From Archangium sp. (GTDB taxonomy: Bacteria; Myxococcota; Myxococcia; Myxococcales; Myxococcaceae): a DNA stretch of 8,543 bases. The translations under genes were made by a program, and so were the position numbers. Where the stretch lies: contig JAEUJR010000545.1 in the NCBI GenBank assembly GCA_016793585.1, forward strand, positions 1-8,543. Reading direction: 5' to 3'. The notes below the pieces were generated by a model that did no database searches, was not told the DNA's origin, and saw only the letters and a list, made by a program, of their open reading frames with translations. Numbering within the stretch: the stretch's first letter is position 1; the number at the start of each line of letters is the position of its first letter. Positions 1 through 5,854 of this stretch are shown here, piece after piece.

Positions 1-107
1 TGCTGAACCGGCCAAAGGCCTGGCCCTTCGCGGCGGTGCTGCGCGCGAACGCCGTCACCTACGGCGGCCTCATGGTGCTGAACGCCGTCCTGATGCGGTC
101 GCGCTAG
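1..107 (+). CDS. C-terminal end of an unidentified, probably membrane-associated protein (partial)
   Basis: The reading frame is open from the left edge (first full codon at 3) to TAG at 105-107 and gives 34 residues ending in LMRSR. The visible tail is a mildly hydrophobic stretch (AAVLRANAVTYGGLMVLNAV) closed by a short basic end. This would fit a last transmembrane helix with a cytoplasmic tail, but it is too short to name a family. Codons end mainly in G or C, like the confirmed genes here. It converges on the minus-strand gene at 104-418, and both stop codons lie within the palindrome CTAG at 104-107. The start lies outside the window. Confidence 0.55.
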   Translation, partial: LNRPKAWPFAAVLRANAVTYGGLMVLNAVLMRSR

Positions 108-418
108 AGCGGCCAGGGGCCCTTCTCGATGAGCGTGAGCAACTCGTCGAGCGACCCCGCGTCGTAGAGCACCTCGCCCGTCGGCTCGCTCAGCATCTCG
201 GCGTGCTCGGGCATGAAGCTGCCGTGCTTCTTCATGTGCGCTTCAGCCGCGCCTTCGGGCAGCACGAGCCGCCGCACCTTCAGCCTCCCGCCCTCGAGCA
301 CCACGCCGTGCGTGTGGTGATGCTGCCCGACGCCGATGCGTGCCGAGCCGTCGGCTCTCCAGCTCTTCTTCAGCCGAACCAGAAACTGCGCCTTCGACTC
401 GAGAACCCGAGGTGCCAT
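104..418 (-). CDS. Small hypothetical protein, 104 aa
   Basis: I do not recognise the family. The product starts MAPRVLESKA and has a basic N-terminal third, a histidine cluster (HHHTHG, about residues 33-38), a middle part with alternating charges, and an acidic, Leu-rich C-terminus (DELLTLIEKGPWPL). There is no signal peptide or membrane helix, so it is probably cytoplasmic. The frame stays open upstream to a TTG at 442. I prefer the ATG at 418 because the eight extra residues look unlike coding sequence and no ribosome binding site favours TTG; the site for ATG is also weak. It is divergent from the ceramidase-like gene across a 93-base spacer and ends inside the stop codon of the convergent plus-strand gene. 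The His cluster could bind a metal, but this is only a guess. Confidence 0.6.
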   Translation of the reverse strand: MAPRVLESKAQFLVRLKKSWRADGSARIGVGQHHHTHGVVLEGGRLKVRRLVLPEGAAEAHMKKHGSFMPEHAEMLSEPTGEVLYDAGSLDELLTLIEKGPWPL

Positions 419-511
419 GAATGAACGATGCCTCAGCCACAACCCGATGCATCAGTCGTTTTCGGTTCGCCGAATTGACGCTGTGAACGAATCAGCTGAC
501 ACCGCCAACCC
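419..511. promoter_or_regulatory. Divergent spacer with probable promoters
   Basis: This 93-base gap separates two genes transcribed away from each other, so it must hold both start regions. A TTGACG at 475-480 is a good -35 match for the rightward gene, but the hexamer about 17 bases later (GACACC) is a poor -10. Two near-identical 11-mers (CGATGCCTCAG at 426-436 and CGATGCATCAG at 445-455) lie 19 bases apart in direct orientation and could be an operator. No terminator is seen. Confidence 0.3.
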
Positions 512-1231
512 ATGGACGTCAGCACCTACCCGCAGCTCACCAACCCCGCCTGCCCGTGGACTCCGATGCGCGAGCTCGGCGGGCTGCCCAACGTGAAGTG
601 GTGTGAAGACACGCTCTGCTCCTGGGTGAGCGAGCCGGCGAACACCTGGTCGAACCTCGCGTTCCTCGTGACGGCGGCGGTGCTCTTTCAGGTGACGCGG
701 AAAGAGACGAGCCGCACCGAGCGCTTCTGGCCGCTCGCGACGTTCCTCGTCGGCATCAGCTCGCTCGTGTACCACGCGTCGGTCACCTTCCTGCTCCAGG
801 TGTTCGACTTCTTCGGCATGTACTTCTTCTTCGCGCTCGTGCTGCTGCTGAACCTGGTGCGGCTCGGGTACGTGCAGAAGACGGCGCTGTTCAAGCTGCT
901 GTGGGGCTCCATCATTGCGCTCACCGCGTTCACCGTCGTCGTCGCGAAGCTCAACCTGCCGGTGCAGGCCATCGTCGCGGTGCTGCTGCTCGGCGGGGTG
1001 ACGACCGAAGCCCTCGCGACCATCAAGCACAAGACGCAGGTGCGCTGGTTCCTCGCGGCGCTCGCGTTCATCGCGGTGGCCGGTGTGTTCTCGGCGTCTG
1101 ACGTCTCGCGGCGGTGGTGCGACCCGACCGACCACGTGTTCCAGGGCCACGCCATCTGGCACGTGCTCAACGCGTTCGGCATCGGGCTCGCCTACGTGCA
1201 CGACAGGCAGTTCAAGCCGCAGTTTCCGTGA
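512..1231 (+). CDS. Alkaline-ceramidase-like integral membrane hydrolase (CREST superfamily)
   Basis: The 239-residue product has about seven hydrophobic segments and the motif order of alkaline ceramidases and phytoceramidases, which split ceramide into sphingoid base and fatty acid within the membrane. An N-terminal WCED (30-33) is followed by EPANTWSN (41-48). Then come SSLVYH (S84, H88) and D99, and near the C-terminus HAIWH (H213, H217). The spacing S-x3-H, then Asp 11 residues after that His, then H-x3-H matches the zinc-site Ser, Asp and three His of human ACER3 (S77, H81, D92, H217, H221). The ACER3-type calcium site is only partly kept: W30 and E32 are present, but K29 and T34 replace the Asp and Asn ligands. 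The start is the ATG at 512, with no strong Shine-Dalgarno. It appears to be a single-gene unit. Substrate is inferred: some myxobacteria make ceramides, so lipid remodelling is plausible, but other CREST members act on other amides or receptors. Confidence 0.85.
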   Translation: MDVSTYPQLTNPACPWTPMRELGGLPNVKWCEDTLCSWVSEPANTWSNLAFLVTAAVLFQVTRKETSRTERFWPLATFLVGISSLVYHASVTFLLQVFDFFGMYFFFALVLLLNLVRLGYVQKTALFKLLWGSIIALTAFTVVVAKLNLPVQAIVAVLLLGGVTTEALATIKHKTQVRWFLAALAFIAVAGVFSASDVSRRWCDPTDHVFQGHAIWHVLNAFGIGLAYVHDRQFKPQFP

Positions 1232-1236
1232 AGAAG

Positions 1237-1256
1237 AGCGCTCCGCGGAGCACGTC
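1237..1256 (-). repeat. Direct repeat, copy of 1650-1669
   Basis: This 20-base stretch matches 1650-1669, inside the 3' end of the leftward broken gene, at 19 of 20 positions. It contains the perfect 12-base palindrome GCTCCGCGGAGC (1240-1251) and begins six bases after the ceramidase-like stop codon. Confidence 0.55.
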
Positions 1257-1284
1257 GGAGTCGCCACTCGACGCAGGTCGTCTG

Positions 1285-1304
1285 GTGATGCGCTTCCGCA
1301 TCGC
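1285..1304 (+). terminator. Stem-loop downstream of the ceramidase-like gene, possible terminator
   Basis: GATGCG (1287-1292) and CGCATC (1297-1302) pair around a CTTC loop, extended outward by a T-G wobble and a G-C pair to eight base pairs. The wobble pairs only in plus-strand RNA, which fits a role for the gene ending at 1231. There is no T tract after it, so a classical intrinsic terminator is doubtful. Confidence 0.3.
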
Positions 1305-1313
1305 ACGCAAGCG

Positions 1314-1357
1314 CAGCTCACAGCCCCAGTGGCATCAGCGCCTCGGAGACGCCGATG
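1314..1357 (-). repeat. Degenerate copy of the 3' end of the leftward gene
   Basis: Positions 1314-1341 match 1627-1654 at 24 of 28 positions. Read on the minus strand in the matching frame, this copy ends ALMPLGL-stop, against ALMPLKP-stop in the gene at 1631. Its right half (CTCGGAGACGCCGA, 1342-1355) recurs exactly at 1541-1554. Confidence 0.55.
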
Positions 1358-1373
1358 CAACACGCACTGCGCT

Positions 1374-1391
1374 CAGCTCACGGCTTCAGTG
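1374..1391 (-). repeat. Short copy of the 3' end of the leftward gene
   Basis: CAGCTCACGGCTTCAGTG differs from 1627-1644 at one position. In the matching minus-strand frame it ends PLKP-stop, identical to the end of the broken gene at 1631. Confidence 0.5.
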
Positions 1392-1526
1392 GGCGGCTAC
1401 CCTTCGCCTCTATCGCGGCACGGACGCGATGCCGCCCGCCTGCGACGGTGTTGCTGATTCCATTTGTCGAAAGCACCTCGACGGCGGCGCGGCCTTCACC
1501 ATCGCGTCGGTGCCAATCCCCAACAC

Positions 1527-1557
1527 TGTGGCACCAACATCTCGGAGACGCCGAGGC
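1527..1557 (-). repeat. Diverged copy of the 1328-1358 repeat
   Basis: This stretch aligns without gaps to 1328-1358. A 14-base identical core (CTCGGAGACGCCGA) and a shared GTGGCA lie 11 bases apart in both copies. In the minus-strand frame both give GVSE followed by a related tail. Confidence 0.45.
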
Positions 1558-1630
1558 ACATCAGGAGGACAGGCGTCAGACCCGGCGGCCAGCGGGATCG
1601 CGGCGACGATGGCTGTCATAAAGCATCAGC

Positions 1631-2141
1631 TCACGGCTTGAGTGGCATCAGCGCTCCACGGAGCACGTCACCTTCGACAACGAGTACCGGCTCGACGGGC
1701 CCTTTCACGAGGAAGCGCGCCTTCGGGTACCGAACCTCGAGGTAGTTCACGTACACGCAGTTCACGCGCGCCTCGATGGCGCCGTGCACGACGCTGCTGT
1801 CGAACTCGCCCTGCCCTGCGCGCGCGACCTTCGCCGGGCTCCACTGTGACCGCTTGAGCTCGAGGTCGAGCAGCATCGCCGCCATCGCGCCTTCACCGAC
1901 GCCTGCGTCGACCGTGGAAGCGTCGATGAGCGCGAGCAACGCCGGTGGCAGCGTCGTCGAACGTTCGAGCAACGCGCGGTCTGTTCACAACGTCTCGGGG
2001 CCCAGCCGTTCACGCGCGAGCACCCGTTGTTTGCCGACGAGATGGTCGATGAGCAGTCGTGTCGCCACGGGCTCGAGCGTGTCGGTCGGCGCCGGCTCCT
2101 TCTTGCGTCACCGCGACGAACACCACGAGCGCGCGAAGCAT
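1631..2141 (-). pseudogene. Small secreted-protein gene broken by a frameshift and an in-frame TGA
   Basis: A strong Shine-Dalgarno AAGGAG (2147-2152) sits five bases before an ATG at 2141, giving MLRALVVFVAVT, the start of a signal peptide. That frame soon degrades into Arg-rich sequence. The frame one base over opens at about 2105 with RKKEPAPTDTLEPVATRLLIDHLVGK and runs to TGA at 1631-1633. It is interrupted once by TGA at 1985-1987 (context GPETL, stop, TDRALLERS). One extra base between about 2096 and 2110 plus TGG-to-TGA would explain both lesions; the 511-base length is 170 codons plus one base. After the second lesion the frame is well coded, with EARVNCVYVNYLEVRYPKA and an end of GALMPLKP. 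I do not recognise the family. The gene starts 36 bases after the lipase stop, so it was probably the second gene of that operon. A gene caller may report only the 113-residue part from the TTG at 1972. Sequencing error is the main alternative. Confidence 0.65.
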
Positions 2142-2177
2142 CAACGCTCCTTGCATCAAGGCGACGCGCTGCGCTCG

Positions 2178-4058
2178 TCAGGGCGCGGTGTCGCCGAAGT
2201 CGCAGCTCTCGAGCGTGCCGCGAACGCAACCTGGCGGAACGGTGATGAGCGGAGCGCCCGCCCACACCGAATCGAAGAACCGTGAAATCTGCTGCCGCGC
2301 CGCGATGCCCGCCTGCGTGTTCTTGCCCCCGAAGCCGTGGCGCTCGACGAGGTCGGTGATGCCGTTGGGAATGCGGAACTGCGTGAGCGCGGTGCGGTTG
2401 CTCGACTCGGTGACGCGCTCGACGCCGACGACGGGCTCGAGCACCTCGCCCACCTGCACCGCGCGACTGGCCGTCGCCACCAGGTGCGTGCCGATGTTGG
2501 GAAGAATCGGGTCGCCCATGCTCTCTTGCAGCAGCAGCACGACGTCGGGGCGAATGCCCGTCGCCGCCCACGCCGCACCGTCGACCGGGTCCCAGCTGCT
2601 CTGCGTCATCACCACGCTCAGCGCGCGGTCGATGGCGCTCGGCGTCGTGGTCGCGAACAGCTCGTCGAGCGTTGTGAACGGCGCCGACGTCGTCACGAAG
2701 TGCGTCCACCCCGCGCCGGGAACGTTGAGCACGCCCGCGCGCAGCGACGGCTCGGTCAGCGTGTGCACGAAGCCCAGCGTTCCGCCGAGCGAGCCACCCG
2801 CGTAGACGCGCTTCGAGGGGTCGGAGCGCACGCCCGCCGCAGGGTTCGGCTCGGTGCCCAACGTCGCCTGCGCGAGCACGTCGCCGAGCTTCCCTTCGAG
2901 CGAAGTCTCGATGGCGCTGGCGTCGGCGAGCGACTGCAGGAGGCGCCCGGTGGAGCGCTCCGAGCCCGTGAAGCGATGGTCGAGGCCGACGAGCGTCTCG
3001 AGCACCGTCGACTCGGTCCACCCGGCGTACTCGAGGTTCAGCTTCGCCGCGCCCGCCGCCACGATGTCGGCGTCGAAGGTGTCGTCGTTCACGGTGCCAC
3101 CAGTGCCGTGGCCGAAGACGACGAGCGGGTACGGCCGCGTGACTGGCGGCAGCACGACACGAAATGGCGCCTGATGCGTGCCGGTCGAGATGGGCAGACC
3201 TGCGGCGTCGGTCGCGAGCTCTCCCGTCGGCGAGGTGAAACGCGGCAGCCCGTCGATGAAGCCCCGCACCTCGAGCGCGCCACGCGCCGCAGGCGTCGCA
3301 CGGTCGATCGTCACCGTCAGCCCGCCTCCTTTCGCCGCGGCGATGGAGGCCTCACGCATGGCCTCGAACGGTGCGCGCACGCTCTGGGCCGACCGCGTCG
3401 TGAAGTCCCACACGCGCAGCACACGAGCGGGCTCGATGCCGACCTTCGAGAGGAGCGCCCGCGTCGGGGCGTGGTAGGCGGCGAGCTGTTGCTCTTCGTC
3501 GGTGATGGCGCGTTCGAGACCGAGCGAGACCTTCACGCGCTTTGGCGCTTCGAAGCCCTGCACTTCGTCGAGCACGACCGCGACGTAGTCGGTCGAATAC
3601 GCCATGGGGCGAAGCGGGTAGCCGACGAGCAGAGAGGCAGTGGGCTCCTTCGTGACCGCGAGACGCAGGGGAAGCTCTTCGCCGAAGCCGTCACCGGGCG
3701 TCGCGCGGAACAGGCGCATCGCCGTCGCGGGGCGGGAGTCGGTGCGCACGGTGATGGCTCCGGGGAAGCCCACGGCGAGCCCACCGATGACCGAGAAGCC
3801 GTCGAGCCGGTTGAGCGGCGTGGGTGAGTCGGGGTTCGGCAGCACGCGGCGCTGAATGAGCACGCGCAAGCCGGTGGGCGAGGCGGCATCTTTCACGGTG
3901 AACGTGTTGTTCGGCCACGGGAGCAGACACCTGGTGCCGTCTTGCGCGTCGCACTCGGCGCTCAGCGGAGTGCGGTCTCCTGCCTGCCGTTGCGGAAGCG
4001 CAGCGGGGCCACAGGCACACAGCGACAACACGAGGACGAGACGAACGCGAGACGACAT
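2178..4058 (-). CDS. Putative secreted lipoprotein lipase/esterase (alpha/beta hydrolase)
   Basis: The 626-residue product begins with a lipoprotein signal peptide: basic MSSRVR, a hydrophobic run, then lipobox LCAC with the lipidated Cys at 16. It should therefore be anchored in the outer membrane or periplasm. Residues about 45-95 (LPWPNNTF, TGLRVLI, PLNRLDGFS) resemble the N-terminal domain of bacterial virulence-factor lipases such as the VolA group (Lipase_bact_N). The hydrolase core has an oxyanion-type GHGTGG (316-321) and a nucleophile elbow GGSLGG with Ser423. The acid is probably D516 (GDPILP), and the His is H574 (ERHGFGG) or, less likely, H525. Two Cys near the end (611, 619) may form a disulfide. 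The expected reaction is hydrolysis of ester bonds in lipids or lysophospholipids, but the substrate is not shown. The ATG at 4058 has AGGAG four bases upstream (4063-4067). The broken gene follows 36 bases downstream. Three copies of a short repeat lie in the spacer ahead of it. Confidence 0.82.
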   Translation of the reverse strand: MSSRVRLVLVLSLCACGPAALPQRQAGDRTPLSAECDAQDGTRCLLPWPNNTFTVKDAASPTGLRVLIQRRVLPNPDSPTPLNRLDGFSVIGGLAVGFPGAITVRTDSRPATAMRLFRATPGDGFGEELPLRLAVTKEPTASLLVGYPLRPMAYSTDYVAVVLDEVQGFEAPKRVKVSLGLERAITDEEQQLAAYHAPTRALLSKVGIEPARVLRVWDFTTRSAQSVRAPFEAMREASIAAAKGGGLTVTIDRATPAARGALEVRGFIDGLPRFTSPTGELATDAAGLPISTGTHQAPFRVVLPPVTRPYPLVVFGHGTGGTVNDDTFDADIVAAGAAKLNLEYAGWTESTVLETLVGLDHRFTGSERSTGRLLQSLADASAIETSLEGKLGDVLAQATLGTEPNPAAGVRSDPSKRVYAGGSLGGTLGFVHTLTEPSLRAGVLNVPGAGWTHFVTTSAPFTTLDELFATTTPSAIDRALSVVMTQSSWDPVDGAAWAATGIRPDVVLLLQESMGDPILPNIGTHLVATASRAVQVGEVLEPVVGVERVTESSNRTALTQFRIPNGITDLVERHGFGGKNTQAGIAARQQISRFFDSVWAGAPLITVPPGCVRGTLESCDFGDTAP

Positions 4059-4140
4059 GGGGCTCCTCTGCGCTCACGCAGCGGCGTGGTCGAGTGCCGC
4101 TCGGCAAACATCCAGAGCAATCGGGAGCGGCCGGTCGTGA

Positions 4141-4275
4141 CGCGAACACGAGTCTGACCACCGTGGCGGTTGCTGCAGGCATGGTCGCGCGTGAACACGA
4201 CTCCGACCACCTCGGCGGTGAACGCCGTCGTGCTCGCCAAGCGGAACGCGAACACGACTCCGACCGACTTCCACC
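4141..4275 (-). repeat. Three diverged direct repeats in the spacer upstream of the lipase gene
   Basis: Three copies share the plus-strand core GAACACGA-TC-GACC, with GAACACGA at 4144-4151, 4193-4200 and 4250-4257 (spacings 49 and 57). Copies 1 and 2 extend through GACCACC and GGCGGT; copies 2 and 3 share GAACACGACTCCGACC exactly. In the direction of lipase transcription the core reads GGTCGGAGTCGTGTTC. The array fills the gap between the Ser/Thr kinase stop and the lipase leader and could be operator sites or a decayed tandem duplication. Confidence 0.55.
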
Positions 4276-5814
4276 TCAGCGCTTCGCGCGTGCTCGCAAC
4301 GGCCCCATCATGTCGCGCTCGAAGCTGTTCAGTGACTTCTCGAGCTCACTTCGCAACGCCGGCGTCTCGGCCGCGTACGAGCGCAGCAGGTACGCCCCGA
4401 GCAACCGGTCTGCGTCGGTGTCGGGTGCTTCTCCCGGTGGCGTGAGCCGCGTGAGCTCCGCACGAAGGCGCTTCACCCGGGCCTCCAGCTGTTCGGCCGT
4501 TGGCACCTTCCGCACCGGCTGTTTGCCGGGCACCACGAGGGGCTCGTCGGCGACGGGGTCTGGCGGGCGCACGGGCTCGGGTGGCACGACCGGCTCCAAC
4601 GGAGCCACTGGCTCGAGCGGCTTCACCTCGACCGGCTTCGTCACGGCAGGCTCGACGACGGCCGGCAGCCCAGCGCTGGCCGGCTCCCGAGTCATCGCGA
4701 AGAGGCCCGCCCCCACGACGAGCAGCGCCCCCACGCCGAGCGCGATGAATGACGTCTTCGAACGGGGCGCGACCACGGGCTCGTCGCTGCTGGCGCGCGG
4801 CTGCGCGGGGGGCGCGACGTACTCGGTCACCTTGCCGCGCACGACGGGCGTCTCGGTCGAGCTCGAGGTGCGGTCGGTGGCCGGCTCGAGCCGCTGGTAG
4901 GAGCCCGTCGGCGAGAGCTTCGAGATGATGACCTTCAGCTCGGCGCGAACGTCGGCCATCGACGCTGGGCGCTCGGCCGCGTCTTTCGCCATCAGCCGCC
5001 GCACCAGGCCGTCGAGTTCGGGAGGGACCGTGGGCATGAGCGCCGACACCGAGGGCACCGGCGCGCTCACGTGCGCCATCATCACGTCCATCGGGGTCTG
5101 CCCGACGTACGGCACCTCGCCCGTCAGCATCTCGTACGCCATCGACCCGAACGCGTAGAGGTCGGTGCGCGCGCTCACCGGCATGGCCCGCGCCTGCTCG
5201 GGCGCCATGTAGTCGGGCGTGCCGGCGACGACGTGCTGGCTCGTCTGCGCGCTCGAGCCGTCCATGCCCATGGCCTTCTTCGCCAGGCCGAAGTCGAGCA
5301 GCTTCAGGTAATGCCCGCCGTCGGCCTCGCGGCAGATGAAGACGTTCGACGGCTTGAGGTCGCGGTGAATGACGCCCTTCGCGTGCGCCGCGGCGAGCGG
5401 AGACGCGATGTCGACGAGCAGCGCCAGCACCTCGTGCAGCGGCAGCTTCGGGTTGCGGCGCAGGTAGGCGTCGAGCGGCTCTCCATCGAGCAGCTCCATG
5501 ACGATGTACGGTCGGCCGTCGTCGAGCTGCCCCAACCCGAAGATGTCGATGATGTGCCGGTGCCCGATGCTGTTGACGGCCTCTGCCTCGGCCAGCAGCC
5601 GCTTCACGTGGCCGGCGTCGGTGGCCGCGCCGGGCTTGAGCACCTTGATGGCGACCCGCTTCTTGATGAGCGGGTGAACGGCCCGGTACACCACGCCCAT
5701 GCCGCCTTCGCCGATGGGCTCGATGACCTCGTAGTCGCCGAGCCGGGTGCCGACGAGCGGGTCCTTCAGCTGCAGAGGCTGGCTGACGGGGGCGATGGGA
5801 AGCGTGTCAGACAT
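4276..5814 (-). CDS. Transmembrane eukaryotic-type serine/threonine protein kinase (PknB-like)
   Basis: The 512-residue product phosphorylates Ser/Thr on proteins at the inner face of the membrane. A complete kinase domain spans about 28-300: glycine loop GEGGMG (35-40), ATP lysine K57 in VAIK, catalytic HRDLKPSN (150-157, an RD kinase), DFG (174-176), activation segment up to APE (204-206), and later DLYAFGSM. A flexible linker (about 300-353) is followed by one membrane helix (355-374). Beyond it lie a Pro-rich rod with four tandem hexapeptides P-x-E/D-P-V-x (399-422) and a helical C-terminal domain (about 438-512) predicted to be periplasmic. There are no PASTA repeats, so it does not look like a classical muropeptide sensor. 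It starts at the ATG at 5814, 40 bases after the histidine kinase stop, without a clear Shine-Dalgarno. It may share that transcript. The signal and substrates are unknown. Confidence 0.93.
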   Translation of the reverse strand: MSDTLPIAPVSQPLQLKDPLVGTRLGDYEVIEPIGEGGMGVVYRAVHPLIKKRVAIKVLKPGAATDAGHVKRLLAEAEAVNSIGHRHIIDIFGLGQLDDGRPYIVMELLDGEPLDAYLRRNPKLPLHEVLALLVDIASPLAAAHAKGVIHRDLKPSNVFICREADGGHYLKLLDFGLAKKAMGMDGSSAQTSQHVVAGTPDYMAPEQARAMPVSARTDLYAFGSMAYEMLTGEVPYVGQTPMDVMMAHVSAPVPSVSALMPTVPPELDGLVRRLMAKDAAERPASMADVRAELKVIISKLSPTGSYQRLEPATDRTSSSTETPVVRGKVTEYVAPPAQPRASSDEPVVAPRSKTSFIALGVGALLVVGAGLFAMTREPASAGLPAVVEPAVTKPVEVKPLEPVAPLEPVVPPEPVRPPDPVADEPLVVPGKQPVRKVPTAEQLEARVKRLRAELTRLTPPGEAPDTDADRLLGAYLLRSYAAETPALRSELEKSLNSFERDMMGPLRARAKR

Positions 5815-5854
5815 GCGGCGACGGCGAACGAGCGTAGCGCCGAATCAGCGCGAG

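Larger units (their letters stand above)
1232..1630. other. Spacer of about 400 bases without a convincing gene, holding decayed repeats
   Basis: The spacer lies between two convergent genes. Short open frames exist on both strands, but none shows steady third-position GC bias, a ribosome binding site or a recognisable domain. Base composition drops to more mixed sequence around 1450-1530. What stands out is a set of diverged direct copies of the sequence around the 3' end of the leftward gene (1627-1669), at 1237-1256, 1314-1357, 1374-1391 and 1527-1557. A nested inverted repeat (GGGCGGC 1391-1397 with GCCGCCC 1431-1437, and ATCGCG 1412-1417 with CGCGAT 1425-1430) may fold but has a 14-base bulge. 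It could be a graveyard of duplicated gene ends. Confidence 0.5.

Noticed and set aside
1410..1619. Small minus-strand open frame in the repeat-rich spacer
   Set aside because: No ribosome binding site, poor codon bias and no recognisable domain; it also overlaps the decayed repeats.
1985..1987. In-frame TGA as a selenocysteine codon
   Set aside because: No selenoprotein-like context or SECIS-type hairpin is seen directly after it, and an upstream frameshift in the same gene favours decay or error.
1762..3021. Minus-strand open frame of 419 codons across the lipase 3' half and the broken gene
   Set aside because: Arg/Ser-rich, in a different frame from the lipase, with no start signal. It is a frame shadow that spans two real genes.
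2337..3827. Long plus-strand open frame of 496 codons opposite the lipase
   Set aside because: It is very rich in Arg, His and Asp with no domain, and lies wholly antisense to a gene with lipobox and catalytic motifs. It is a shadow of GC-rich codon use.
4213..4227. Short hairpin CGGCG-GTGAA-CGCCG as a terminator for the Ser/Thr kinase
   Set aside because: Only five base pairs and no T tract; expected by chance in such GC-rich DNA.
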